A DNA stretch of 64,000 nucleotides from Lampris incognitus (GCF_029633865.1 NC_079219.1:18129963-18193962), one strand, 5' to 3'. Positions 21,550 through 32,245 are shown, numbered from the stretch's first letter. Translations and numbers: made by a program. Notes: generated by a model from the sequence alone, not told the origin.

Positions 21550-24500
21550 CTGGAGGAAGGACAGAAAAGAGCGGTACGAGTTAACATAACGATCCAAAGT
21601 CAGGAAGTAATTATACCAGAAGATACTTTGTGTTATGGATGGACATTTAGCGATGCGGTAATTACTGAGTAAATATATTTCTGTGCAAATAAATGCCACA
21701 TGCCATTTGTTTTATGAATACAGAGACTGGGATATGTTGTATTTGCTGAAATTGAGATGCTGTGTTTGACACTTGAAATAATTTATTTCATATTAGCTAA
21801 TACAAATAAGTGCTCTGTTCCCAACTTGCATCTGATGGAGTCACATCTAGGGTTGAAACTATATGGTACATTGAGGGAGGATGAAAGAGTAATGCATCTC
21901 ATATGGTACAAGAAATTATAATATGGCTTCAGAGATACTGTAAAGGGGAAGAGTGCAGGAATAATATTTTCCTCATGTATTCTGTAGAAATCACCTTTCA
22001 GCAAAACTTAAAAAGTGTCTTTGCAACTAGAGACATGCAGTACCTTTGGTTTTCGCTGTGCCAGCTGCATCTGGTCCTGCTGGTCATCACAGGGCCGGAT
22101 CATACAGAGCCGGCTCTGCTTCACCATCTCACACCGACGATTCTTATTAGTTACTCTGGTGGACACACCCATGCCACAGGTTTGAGAGCAAGCACCCCAC
22201 TCTGTAGTCTGCTCAATGCAATTCAGGCTGGGGTCCCAGGCATCGAAACTCACCGTTTCCTCTTGACGGTAGGCTGGAGGGGGGGGGGTGTCATATAGAG
22301 AGATGAAGACAGAGAGATAAGTTACAGTGTAGTTAAAACAGAAATGCATGACAAATGGCATATGATGTGAGAATATGTGACATGTGACATCACAGTTTAA
22401 AAGCATTGTGTACGTTAAAACAGGTAAGTAACAAGGGAAAGAAATAAGAGAAAAGTAGTTTTCAAGAGAGGTACAGGCTGGACAGGAAGAGAGCTGTGAT
22501 TATTTTCTGCTCTGCCTGTCTGCATCCTCTACAGTGTTTTTCTACTTTACTCACCAGCCATCGCCAAGCCACCCAGTGCGCTGGCCTCAGTTTGGGGCTC
22601 ACACACCCACTTCTCACAGCACTCCCCTGGTACCTGGACCCTCCGTGGCATTGGGCAGTCTGGGCCTGGCAGCATTACATCCAGGTTGCAGCGCGGCACG
22701 CAGGCAATCTGCCCGTTGCGGCATATACACTGGTACTTACAGCTGGGAAAGAACGACTGGCCGTTCTGGTAGACAGAACCGTCTAAAACGCACACTTCTC
22801 CTTCTAGCGCTGGAGCAAAGAGAGAGAGAAGGAAATTGCAAAACAATATTTTAATGTTGGTCATAGTGGTTTAATTTAAAGCTAAACAACTTTCTAAATA
22901 ACTAGGGCAGGTGAAAAGGTAATTTCAGGTAGAAGAGGGAATATGATTAGACCTAATTTTGTCTCCCTTTTGTAAGATCTATTGAGTTTATATCTACTAG
23001 AAATGTCTTGCAGTGAGCCAGTTTTTTTTAGAGGATCCCCCCCCCGCCCCTTTTCTCACCAATTGTACTGGGCCAATTACCCCCTTCTTCTGGGCTGTCT
23101 TGGTCACTGCTCCACCCCCTCTGCCTATCCGGGGATGGCTGCAGACTACCATCACATGCCTCCTCCGATACATGTGGAGTCCCCAGCCGTTTTTTTTTTT
23201 TCACCTGACAGTGAGGAGTTTTGCCAGCGGGACGTAGCACATGGGAGGATCACGCTATTCCCCCCGAAAAGGTGCCTGGACCGACCAGAGGAGGCGCTAG
23301 TGCAGCGACCAGGACACATACCCACATCCGGCATCTAACCCTCAGACACGGCCAATTGTGTCTGTAGGGTCGCCCGACCAAGCCAGAGGTAACACGGGGA
23401 TTCAAACCGGCGATCCCGTGTTGGTAGGCAATGGAATAGACTACTACGCTACCTGGATGCCCTTGCAGTGAGCCAGTTTATGAAAAAATAAACCCATAGT
23501 TGTTTAGACAACAGCACTGTAATGAATCCAAAAAAAGAAAAATAGTCAAGGCACACATATTGGTATTGATCATGTAGGATATCAATTACACTTGTGTTAT
23601 TTCCATGTTTTTATTACCACTGGCTTACTTACCAACACAGATACCAGTCCTCTTGTGAACGTCAGCTGCGTAGTCACACTGCAGGCCTTTACGCGTGTCA
23701 CATGGGTTTGTATGAGAGCAGACCTGGCCCTTTTGACGGGCACACACCAGGCAGCAGGCGCAGTCATCTAGGATCAGGGGGACCTGAGGTGCACATATGG
23801 GGGTTTCCTTGGGGCAGTTGCACCTCAGAGGGCACACCTGGGACCAGACCTGTGTAAATATCTGGGGGAAGGAATATGAAAGTTTGTGTTTAATTGAACA
23901 TCTATCTATCTACATAAGTTGTTCTTTCCATCTATCTTTAGGTATGTGTCTTTGTATGTATGTCTGTCTGTCTGTCTGTCTAGAACAGTGGCCATTTACA
24001 GCTACAGCAAAACTTGCCATGTAGAGTTAAGATGTGTTTTGTTGAAAACCAAAAATTGATAGTTATGTGGCATGGACAGAATGCGTAACAACATATACCA
24101 TAAAAGCTCGTTTCACTGTTTTTGGGTCCCAATATTTGATAAACTCCACCAGCTTTATACATTCCTACCTAAATATCATATTGAAATGATAAAAAAGTTA
24201 TGAATATTCAACAATTGAAATTGATATCCAAGTGCAATGTCAACATCCTCTTCAAATGTGCATCTTGATGACAAGACATGAGTGACTAACACGAAAGCAT
24301 CCACATTAATTCATAAAATACCATTTGCTGTTCCAGTAAATTAACATTTTTAGTATTTCATATCAATTGCTTTCATCTCTCAAAGATTATGGAAAAATCA
24401 ATGAATCTATTAAGAAATCTAAAATCTTTAATCTTATTGGGATGCATTAAACTGCTAAAATTAATATTTCACCACATCTTACAAGAGTAAAAAAAAACCC

Positions 24501-24581
24501 CAAATGTCAATTTTAGAGACACACCTGTGCTGAAATGAAGAAGGCTAAAAAGGCTGTCTGTGCTGGGTAGGGCATCCCCAT
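21256..24581 (-). CDS. ccn3: CCN family member 3 (NOV-like matricellular protein), five exons
   Basis: A secreted, cysteine-rich matricellular protein; the family binds integrins, growth factors and Notch and tunes adhesion and differentiation. Coding exons are 24525-24581, 23633-23861, 22555-22809, 22044-22273 and 21256-21549, joined by GT-AG introns in phases 0, 1, 1 and 0. This gives 354 residues, against 357 in human CCN3. Modules in order: signal peptide 1-27; IGFBP about 28-95 (CACCLVC); VWC about 98-165 (SCKYQCICRNG, CCEKWVC); TSP1 about 198-245 (WGACSQTCGMGVSTRVTN); cystine-knot CT about 260-345 (CTPHNTKTV, SCACHHHC). NCIEQTTEW and CEMVKQSRLCM favour CCN3 over CCN1/CCN2. All key cysteines seen are intact and there are no internal stops. 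CCN2 is the next best identity. Confidence 0.93.
22044..22273 (-). CDS. ccn3: ccn3 exon 4 (TSP1 module)
   Basis: Acceptor CCTCCAG|CCTACC, donor CCAAAG|GTACTG, 230 bp. Encodes a thrombospondin type 1 repeat: NCIEQTTEWGACSQTCGMG and RLCMIRPC. The linker to the CT module (DDQQDQMQLAQRKPK) is basic. Confidence 0.92.
22555..22809 (-). CDS. ccn3: ccn3 exon 3 (VWC module)
   Basis: Acceptor TGCTCCAG|CGCTAG, donor GGCTG|GTGAGT, 255 bp, phase 1 to phase 1. Encodes the von Willebrand C module with FFPSCKYQCICRNGQIAC and VPGECCEKWVC. It is the parent of the decayed copy at 14255-14480. Confidence 0.93.
23025..23461 (-). repeat. S3 SINE in ccn3 intron 2, 18-bp TSD
   Basis: Perfect 18-bp direct repeats CTTGCAGTGAGCCAGTTT at 23007-23024 and 23462-23479 bracket the element. 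On the minus strand the head near 23461-23400 has GTAGCGTAGTAGTCTATTCC and a B-box-like GGTTTGAATCCCC, and the body contains GCGCCTCCTCTGGTCGGTCC. It inserted in the same orientation as ccn3. Confidence 0.9.
23633..23861 (-). CDS. ccn3: ccn3 exon 2 (IGFBP module)
   Basis: Acceptor CCCCCAG|ATATT and donor TTG|GTAAGT. Encodes the IGFBP-like module with CPLRCNCP, ILDDCACCLVCARQKG, DTRKGLQCDY and TGICV; the Cys pattern is complete. It ends in phase 1. Confidence 0.93.
24525..24581 (-). CDS. ccn3: ccn3 exon 1 (signal peptide)
   Basis: 19 codons from the ATG at 24581; the donor is CAG|GTGTGT. The hydrophobic stretch TAFLAFFISA is continued by IFTQVWS from exon 2, so the signal peptide is split by intron 1 as in other CCN genes. 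A second in-frame ATG two codons on is an alternative start. Confidence 0.88.
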
Positions 24582-24787
24582 CTTGAGCTGGTTAATTTCT
24601 GATGAACAGAGTCAAGTTGATTAAGGTGGACTGAACTCAAATAGCGTTCACTTCTCTTCACTGTAGGTGACTGGAATTGAGTCGACTTCTTGGGTTGCAG
24701 CAGAATTTCCTCTCCTCTCTGCTTGTGGTGGTGCAGAAGGTTGTAAATCCCTTTGTCGTCTTGGCCGTGGACCCCGGAGCAGACGTT

Positions 24788-24796
24788 CTTTTATAG
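24788..24796 (-). promoter_or_regulatory. ccn3: TATA box of ccn3
   Basis: Minus-strand CTATAAAAG lies 207 bases upstream of the ATG. Transcription would start near 24760-24765, giving a 5' UTR of about 180 bases. CCN genes commonly have TATA promoters. Not tested here. Confidence 0.6.
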
Positions 24797-24834
24797 CAGA
24801 GCTGCTTTGCTGGCACCATGACGACAAACAGGAA

Positions 24835-24869
24835 GGAATGTTGGAGAGATAACTCAAAGCACTGGAATG
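24835..24869 (+). promoter_or_regulatory. ccn3: Two TEAD-type GGAATG motifs upstream of ccn3
   Basis: GGAATG occurs at 24835-24840 (AGGAATGTT, close to the full TEAD site) and again at 24864-24869, 40-75 bases upstream of the TATA box. Clustered TEAD sites drive YAP/TAZ response of CCN1 and CCN2. Extending this to ccn3 is inference. Confidence 0.35.
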
Positions 24870-24952
24870 CTGGCAGACAACGGGAGGAAGAGGTTGAGAG
24901 TTGCATTTTGCTGTGAGATCCTGAGAGAAGGGTGTACCACAGAGATGGAGAG

Positions 24953-24954
<2 letters not shown>

Positions 24955-24992
<38 letters not shown>

Positions 24993-25018
24993 AGAGAAAG
25001 AGAGGGAGAGACAGAGAG
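24955..25018. repeat. (GA)n purine tract
   Basis: Nearly pure GA with GAAA interruptions, about 100-160 bases upstream of the ccn3 TEAD-type motifs. Such tracts can be GAGA-type or triplex-forming; no function is shown here. Confidence 0.85.
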
Positions 25019-25751
25019 ATGAAGACAGAGAAAGATTCCAGCCTTCAACGACTGATTGTGCACCATTTTAAGTGACTTGCAATCTTATAAATGAAGTAGA
25101 TTTAATACAACAAAAATGATCAGGTTAATAATCAATTTCCCTCTTCACATAATCTGTATTGTAAATCATTCACACATACATTTGTTGAGGATTCTTACAT
25201 TCACTCACTAAATCTGCCTTTTATTCTCTTGACCACACACATGCACACATTTGCACAAACACATGCATTTACACACACGTGATTACTGGAGATTCACTTT
25301 TTGCTTATTGTTCCAACTTTGGTCCAGGATGTCAATGTTAGTGCATTGGTCCTAGGGGTATCAAACCCTCTGAACCCCTCCGACAGTGGGCAGTGACCTT
25401 TTAAACGCAATCCCTGAACTCTACTTGGGAGGTCGAAGTGGAAAACCAAGATATTCCCTGTAGGATCATTACTGTTTCCTTAAATAGTTACACAGTGGAA
25501 ACATGGGCTCACTAGTAGCCTGAATCAATGGGGGATGACACTGGAGTGACAATATCTGGACTCGGCTAGTCTATACCTTTATCACGGAGTAGGGATGTGT
25601 GGGTAGATTGACAGTAAAGCTAAATGGAGCACTGAACAGGCAGACAATGGAACGATCAGTGAGACAATAATGAATGAAGGGCTGGTAAACCATATGTTAA
25701 GGTATATTGGGACACATTTTCAACATATATGCATATATGTGGTTTTGCCTG

Positions 25752-25752
25752 C

Positions 25753-25846
<94 letters not shown>

Positions 25847-25865
25847 ATCTAGCTATCTATATATA
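25752..25865. repeat. (CTAT)n microsatellite
   Basis: About 28 tetranucleotide units with two variant units near the right end. Frames through it (IYLSIYLS...) are artefacts. Confidence 0.95.
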
Positions 25866-27103
25866 TGTCTGTGTGTGTATGAGTGCATGTGTTTGGCGAG
25901 ATCCTACATTTTATTGCCTAGAGGGGAAGACTCCATGCCACCAACTGGTTTACTGATGATCTGAGCACGTGTCTCTTAGGATGAATTACTGACTGGTTCA
26001 CAGACAGCAAACCGACTGACAGAGCTACTGACTGGCCAACTGGCCAACAATAAAGTAGACCAGATGACACAACTGCCTTGTTTTGGCTTTGACACACCAC
26101 GTATCACAAGACAAGTCTTAGATGTGTAAATTAAACAACTGAATGTTGATATCTAATTTGGAAGCAGCCTCAGACTGGGATGTGATGCAAACTGATTGGT
26201 TAATTGATACAGTATTTTTCCACCTTTAAAACTTGTAAACCATTTGCTTTCAACTGCAGCCAAGCTTTCAGGCAGCACATTCTCTGTTGCTAACGCTTCT
26301 CTGTTCTCAGAAGGAACAAATATGTAAAACACGTGGACGAGAAAATGTTATAACCAAAAAAAAAAAAAGAAGAAGAAGAAGAAGAAGAAGACTCAAACAC
26401 TTGCTTTGAGTAGCATTGTGAAATTTCAACATTTGAAGTCTGGATTTGATATCTTGTAAAAAGTCTTTCCAACTTGCATTCTTACATTCCAGTGCACCTT
26501 TGATTTTCCATCGTCCTGACGTCCTGTTCGTCAGTGAAATGCCTCACCTCCAGACACCTCAAAGAATGCTGCTGCTGGTATAGACTTTTTATATGGTCCA
26601 TCCAGAGACCGGGGGGGGGGGGTGCACATCTGAGACCAATGAGCTGAGAGTCCAGTAGATAGTTCCGAAGACTTGATTCAGCATTGCTCAGACATTTTGC
26701 TTGTGGAAGTCATGACTTTGTCTGCTGTGTCTGTGCCTCTCTTTCCCACATTTTTTTTCTCCTAAAAAACTCTTACCTCTCTTCGCCATTACAATGAATA
26801 TTGAGAGACCAGAGGAGATTAAAAGTGTTTGAGTCTGAACTTTGAACTGTCAGGCTTGAATGTTGCTGAAATGAAAAACACAACAAAAGCCATGTACTGT
26901 TCTTTGTTCAATTCTTTTCTCTCCAACTACTTGGTAACTTACACTCAAAGACCAGTCAGACAGTAAATGTACATATTTGATTTGTTTGTCTCAGTGTTTC
27001 TTCTGCAATATTAATCTGTTCAAGTACCAAAGCATCAAGCCCTACATTCTTCTTAATATACAGTCTATTGAGAAGTCTGGGACACTTGCATTGATGCACA
27101 AGT

Positions 27104-27419
27104 TAGTATAACCATGGGCAACGAGTGGCACTGATTTTGCCTTTTTGGCTCAGCCATTTTAAATACTTTGCTATGGATTCTGGACACAGCACAGAGAATT
27201 GTGGGAGCTGTGCTCCCGGACCTGGATGCTGTGTATGTTGGCCGCCTACAGAGGAAAGCCAGCAAGTTCAGCAAAGACGCAACACACCCAGGTCGCTGTC
27301 TGTTCTGTTTGTTCCCTTGCCATCAGGGAAAAGATACCGCACCATCAAAACCTGGACTAACAGGCTGAGGAACAGTTTCTTCCCCAGAGCTGTAGCCTCC
27401 ATCAACCGTCCCCCCACCA

Positions 27420-27515
<96 letters not shown>

Positions 27516-27862
27516 GCTTATAGCTGTTGAGGACTAACTGGTACTAAAGCTGCTGCAATATGGATAAATATGTGCAATAACCCCATGCACTATTTTGAAC
27601 TTTAAAAGCCACTGCGATCTTTTATTGTCTCATTGTCTCATTATCATTTCTGCTACCTCTCTTATTTTTACTACCTCACTTGTTTATACTAAATGTTGTT
27701 TGTCCTTGGTTTTATTTTGTTTTTTTAATCATTTACCTTGTCTAGTGCTGCTGGTCTGAGAGTCACAAAAGGAAATTTCGTTGTGTATGCACAATGACAA
27801 TAAAGTATCTTATCTTACTTTATCTTATCTTATCTTATCTTATCTTATCTTATCTTATCTGG
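27104..27862 (+). mobile_element. Rex1/CR1-like LINE 3' end with (CA)n and (TTATC)n
   Basis: The end of a LINE RT ORF is visible: RIVGAVLPDLDAVY (27190-27235), then the frame with PSGKRYRTIKTWTNRLRNSFFPRAVASIN (27325-27405). A (CA)n of about 92 bp (27420-27512) has grown directly after the coding end. The 3' UTR ends ACAATGACAATAAAGTATC followed by (TTATC)n (27808-27860), the typical short-repeat tail. 5'-truncated and inactive. Confidence 0.75.
27420..27512. repeat. (CA)n microsatellite
   Basis: An almost perfect CA dinucleotide run inside the LINE 3' region. Confidence 0.95.
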
Positions 27863-27871
27863 TTGTTACAG

Positions 27872-27962
27872 TGACCACAGTGGCCCAGTGGTTAGCACTG
27901 GCCAGGTCCTTTCTGTGTGGAGTTTGTATGTTCTCCCCGTGTCTGCAGAGAACAAATTCCCT
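27872..27962 (+). repeat. SINE type S1 fragment, internally deleted
   Basis: CAGTGGCCCAGTGGTTAGCACTG joins directly to GGTCCTTTCTGTGTGGAGTTT and TGTTCTCCCCGTGTCTGC. The B-box segment present in the 28-200 copy is missing. Confidence 0.75.
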
Positions 27963-28439
27963 GTAAGAATACAATGTCAAATTAAAGTGGGTTTTTTTTT
28001 TTACAGTGGTTGGATGGCCTCTGGCCCTGGTCTGCTTTGTATTGGCTATTCTCCTTACTAACAAAATGGACAACATGTAAAGGTAAAGGCTCGGGCACCT
28101 TATACTTCTCTCCTTCTTATAAACAGTACTGGATTCTGCTATATGGAACTGCAATCAAATAAATTCACCCTCCAAGTAGTTTGTGATAAAAAGAGGCATG
28201 TGTCCCATTCTCGGCAATGACCCATTGCTAATGGTACAGCATTTAGACTACTTTGTGTAATTGCCTAAATCTTACCTTACACATCATCTGTTGAGGACAT
28301 TTTGCCTACACTATGACACCATGAGCCAGTTAAGAAGTTCACCACCATACACCATAAATGCCCAAGAGTATGCATATTGTAATTTCAGCATCAGGAATCA
28401 GGAACACTTTGTAATTTCACCTGATGTACTTGCGCACAT

Positions 28440-29180
28440 GAAATGAAACGAAATGCCGTTTCCCCCAGCCCACAGCAGTGCAACATAAAGACAACAACAC
28501 ATCCAAAAACTACAAGAACTACAAGAACACACATATTCAAACTAACACATATATCCAAACTAAAAAAAAAATCACTGTCAAAGGGAACGAACAACAGCCA
28601 GGATGACTGTCAGAACCACCAGTCTGCATGGGCTAGCAGTTAGCCTAGCCTGCCCTGCTTCCACGTCGTCAGACCGGCCTCGGTGTCCCCTCCCCGGGCA
28701 CAGCTCCAGGTAGGGGCTGTGGTCCCTGTGGCAACCGGACGAAACAGACCAAGCCCTCCCAGCCGATCCAGCGCCAGCTCTCCCAGCCAGACACCCTCGA
28801 CACACCTCCCCACACTCCACATGACGACATCAAAAACACCATAGTCAATGTCAGGTGAGGCCGCCGCCAGACCATCCTCGGTGTTATCGGATCTGCCAGT
28901 CTGCATGGGCTAGCAGTTAGCTTAACCTTCCCTGCTTCTGCATCCTGTCAGACTGCCCTCAGTATTACCTCCTCGGGCGCAGCTCCGGGCAAGGCCGCAG
29001 TCCCTGGGCCCACAGGCAAGGCTGCGGTCCCTGGGTCTGCTGCACTGTGGGTCCCTGGGCCCACGGTGCAGCAGATCAAGCCCTCCCAGCCGAGCCAGCA
29101 TCACCTCTCAAATGAAGACAAAACTTAGACACAGACATGGACAAAGACACTGCATCGACGGTACTGGGTGAGGCCGCTGC
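28440..29180. repeat. Two-unit tandem repeat of about 282 bp
   Basis: CCAGTCTGCATGGGCTAGCA begins units at about 28619 and 28901. Both continue with GTTAGC, a TCAGAC..GCC..CCTC segment, GGGC(A/G)CAGCTCC and ATCAAGCCCTCCCAGCCGA-like text, and end with GGTGAGGCCGC. The second unit carries an extra minisatellite of GGTCCCTGGG(C/T)CC. Minus-strand frames across it (28578-29104) are Gly/Arg-rich and not protein-like. It is probably part of an unclassified retroelement. Confidence 0.6.
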
Positions 29181-29189
29181 AAACGTGAA

Positions 29190-30348
29190 TTTGTGCCACC
29201 ATTTTCCCACACCGGGAATAACATAATTATACTATTATATAACACTAAGTATTTGTCATCAATAAGTTCCCTGTATCTGGTTGAAAAATGTGCCAATTAA
29301 TAACATAAATCTAACTTGATAAATAACTCGCCCTTCTTTAAATCTCTTCTCCTTCCCCATCCATCTCTGCTGTTAAGTTATTTCAGCTATCTGGCTCTTC
29401 GTATTGGCCTGTCTCTCTATCTGTGTGCCTGACTTCCAATCTTTTTGCATAAATTCCTTCCTGCTTGGTTGGCTGGTCTCCTTGTCAGAGTACATGTCTG
29501 GCTGCAGCCTGATGTACCGAACCTTCTGCTTACAGGGCCGAATGTCAGTTGACTTTTAGCCGGAGGTGGTCAGTGGTAGTGCAACTGTCTGTTTTAATGC
29601 AATGTGAGAACATACAGTGCTATTCTTTGATTCATCTGCACACTAAAATGCCTCTCATCCTCCAGTGGTGGGAACCATCCCAGTGGCAGTTTAGACTGAG
29701 GTTTAACAGAGTCATTTATAAACAAAGACACATCACAATCTCCAGTTAACAGCCTGTCTGGTAGGTGTTGGTGTTGGCTGCTGTGGGTGTATTTACCCTT
29801 TTGTCAAACATTTATTACCACACTTAATATTCCCCTTTTGCCACGTTAATCTCCAGTTGCTTGGTCTAAATTTAACACATTGAGTCACTGAGACAAAATT
29901 GATTGCTACAGTGATAAGAATGCTTGCATTTTTCTTAAACAAGGACGCAGTTTCATAGATGCAAAATATTTGCTATGAACAGAACAATACACGATCATTG
30001 TCTTAAGTTTGTGACCGCAAGTAAGCCTAGTAGTGACCAGTTGTGCCGGCAGGATTGTATTTCATAGTATGCACAAGAACCACCCGTCCGCTTGTAGTCT
30101 ACCTTTAGCGTAAAGGTTCCCATGCATGCACATATGCAGTCTACTCAGCGTGTGAGCAAAAGAGAGATTGATTCATGTTTTTGCACTAACGTTACCAATA
30201 CCACACCACCATAAAACTCTGATTAGCCTACCGCACGCATGTCAAAGACCAGCCAACAGGCCTGAAAAATAAAACTCGGTATCAAGCACAAAAGCAACGG
30301 ATTCCCCCATTTAGCAGCATCATCATAAGACTAGTTAGGCCTCTAAAG
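29190..30348. other. intergenic, no gene seen
   Basis: AT-rich unique-looking sequence up to the miniature LTR element; nothing coding recognised. Confidence 0.45.
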
Positions 30349-30352
30349 ATAT

Positions 30353-30458
30353 TGTAATGAACATTAATGAGTCGACTCGCTGGCTGGTTGGCTAATGGGT
30401 CGGAACAGGGTCGTGTCCCGGCTGCGGCGGTTCCCGGCTGCCCCCTGATTTTGCTACA
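30353..30458 (+). repeat. 5' LTR of the miniature element, deleted
   Basis: 106 bp. It aligns with the 3' LTR at both ends (GTCGACTCGCTGG.../GTAGACTCGCTAG..., then GGCGGTTCCCGGCTGCCCCC) but lacks about 45 bp covering the A-box and up to the B-box. Confidence 0.8.
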
Positions 30459-30459
30459 T

Positions 30460-30477
30460 TGGTGTCAGAAGTGGGAT
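30460..30477 (+). other. Primer-binding site (tRNA-Leu-like)
   Basis: TGGTGTCAGAAGTGGGAT, one base after the 5' LTR. TGG matches the complement of a tRNA CCA end. The first 11 bases equal those of the PBS of the Gypsy element at 61196. Confidence 0.75.
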
Positions 30478-30575
30478 AGTGAGACCATGGTGCCATCGGA
30501 AGTGTGTTCGCCCAGAGGTGTGAGGGAGCTGATATGTTGAAGCACGGGGACGCGCGTCCCGAAGGAGGGGGGTAG

Positions 30576-30725
30576 TGTAACGACCACGGATGTGTAGACT
30601 CGCTAGCCCTTGGCTAACAGGTTGGGCTCTTTAGTCGACTGGTTTATGTCGTCACCTGTGGTGCAGGAGACCCAAGTTCGTGTCTTAGCTGTGGCGGTTC
30701 CAGGCTGCCCCCTGAATTTGCTACA
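30576..30725 (+). repeat. 3' LTR of the miniature element
   Basis: 150 bp, TGTAACG...TTTGCTACA, with the stem-loop GCTAGCCCTTGGCTAAC, A-box-like TAGTCGACTGG and B-box-like AGTTCGTGTC. It is the closest relative of the solo LTR at 2489-2642. Confidence 0.85.
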
Positions 30726-30729
30726 ATAT

Positions 30730-32068
30730 TAACAATATGCAACAGCAAGGCCAAAACAAGCTGCTACAATAAACAATCCGAAAAGCCAGATGAGAAAATA
30801 AAATGAAATAGCGTTCCTAACTATTTGAAGTTCATTCCTCATCTCCCCGTTGCAACAAACTCTTGCAGAACGGCCTCCGCATCAATTCCTATATCATGAT
30901 GGATGGATGTTCCTAAGTGCAAGTCCACTCAGTCGTTTGTCAGTCATTGTATTCCTGAGATACGTCTCCAAGTGACATAAACCACTGAAAGGAGTGCTCA
31001 CCTTTCCTTTGCTCATTTCTAGGCTACTTATTTGCTCACTAACACTCAAGATACCGGTAAACTAAATCCAATATTGACAACGTGACGTTAACACCAATCA
31101 TCTGCCTTCAAATGTATTTGCATCAAATGGCTTGAGTGTTTGTTGGCGTAGGGTAACGTTTGTTGAGTGGACACAGCCAAACATGCATCTCAAGCATATT
31201 ATTCAATAAAAAAAGAATCCAAAGACAGGATCTGCTGTTGTTACAACACTTTTATTTTCAAGGTAGAATGTAAGAGAGAAAAAATAACAAAATCAGGGGG
31301 GGAAATGTACGCCTGGTGTGTACAGCATTACGGCTGCCAGCGCCACTGGTGCTGACTGCACTTTCAAGTAGCAAACACTTAAAATTGGCATTGTAAAAAA
31401 AAGAAGATGCCCTTGCACCGCTTCAACATAGCTAGCTCGTCTGATTCATATTTTCAGCTAACCAGCAACTCAGAACAGCAAGCTGACACATTAGAAACAC
31501 AATTAAAAAATGTGTGTCAAAAGATTGATTTGTTTTAGCATGTTAAATATGACAGAGCAAGTCTTACATGCATCACTGTTGATGGTGTTTCTGTGACATC
31601 CTACATGAATGAAAACGCATGGGCAATAATACCAAGTGATACCAGTGAGGATTACAGTGCTGATTAAAAACATGCAGTTTTAAATGTCTTACAGAAGCAT
31701 ACATTTTTAGATGGACTTTTAATGCCCCCCCCCCCACACCCACCAACACACACACAAACGCACACACTCCGTCACCACCTTTGACCTCTAACCTGGATAT
31801 GTACCTCTTTGGTCTATAAAACAACAATTGTATTATAATCACATTATATATGCTTGATAGCATTCTGTTCACTCTTGGCAAAAATACTGAAACTATCCCT
31901 GTCTTCCTGTTAGTGGCTAAAGTTAGCAGATATGTTTTTGTATGCAATGTATGTGAGACAGTAGCTTCTGTTCAAAAACACATTGTAAATCCAGACACCC
32001 CCCCCCCCGAATTTTTGATGACACAAGTATTATTGTTAAAAATGCTACCAGTCAAAATACAAATGTAG
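30730..32068. other. intergenic, no gene seen
   Basis: AT-rich. A C-run (31724-31735) with CA-rich flank and short A-runs are the only features. Frames at 31167-31355 and 31573-31947 match nothing known. Confidence 0.45.
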
Positions 32069-32070
32069 TA

Positions 32071-32243
32071 CGGAGCCCCTAAGGGGACATGGGCAATTTT
32101 TTTTGTTAACTATCTCGTGCTCACGAGATACTAACTCACGAGATAGTAACTCGTGCTCACGAGATCGTGCTCACGAGTTAGTATCTCTTGCTCACGAAAT
32201 AGTTAAAAACAAAAAATTCGCCCATGTCCCCTTAGGGGCTCGG
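32071..32243. mobile_element. Palindrome-rich MITE, copy 1 (173 bp), TA-flanked
   Basis: The ends are CGGAGCCCCTAAGGGGACAT and its inverted match ATGTCCCCTTAGGGGCTCGG, flanked by TA at 32069-32070 and 32244-32245. The TIR itself contains the palindrome CCCCTAAGGGG. The interior is built of CTCGTGCTCACGAG-type inverted units joined by ATACTAACT/ATAGTAACT. It has no coding capacity. The TA target site suggests Tc1/mariner-like or another TA-specific transposase. Confidence 0.8.
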
Positions 32244-32245
32244 TA

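Larger units (their letters stand above)
24870..27103. other. ccn3 upstream intergenic region with microsatellites
   Basis: No gene seen. It contains a (GA)n purine tract (24955-25018), (CTAT)n (25752-25865), A-run plus (GAA)n (26357-26391) and a G-run (26610-26622). Distal ccn3 regulatory sequence could be here but nothing specific is recognisable. Confidence 0.45.
30353..30725 (+). mobile_element. Complete 373-bp TRIM-like LTR element with tRNA-like LTR, TSD ATAT
   Basis: Order seen: ATAT (30349-30352), LTR 30353-30458, spacer T, primer-binding site TGGTGTCAGAAGTGGGAT (30460-30477), a non-coding interior, polypurine tract GAAGGAGGGGGG (30561-30572) plus TAG, LTR 30576-30725, ATAT (30726-30729). 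Both LTRs begin TGTAA and end TTTTGCTACA/ATTTGCTACA. The interior is only 117 bp, and its longest frame is about 17 codons. This is the architecture of a terminal-repeat retrotransposon in miniature. It encodes nothing, so it must use another element's proteins. The 3' LTR carries the tRNA-like A/B-box region; the 5' LTR has lost it. Confidence 0.88.

Noticed and set aside
27268..27513. Cys-Val repeat frame
   Set aside because: Low-complexity reading of the (CA)n microsatellite; the same applies to frames at 14517-14903, 25670-25964, 36942-37020 and 58733-58945.
28578..29104. Gly/Arg-rich minus-strand frames
   Set aside because: Shadow frames over a GC-rich tandem repeat.
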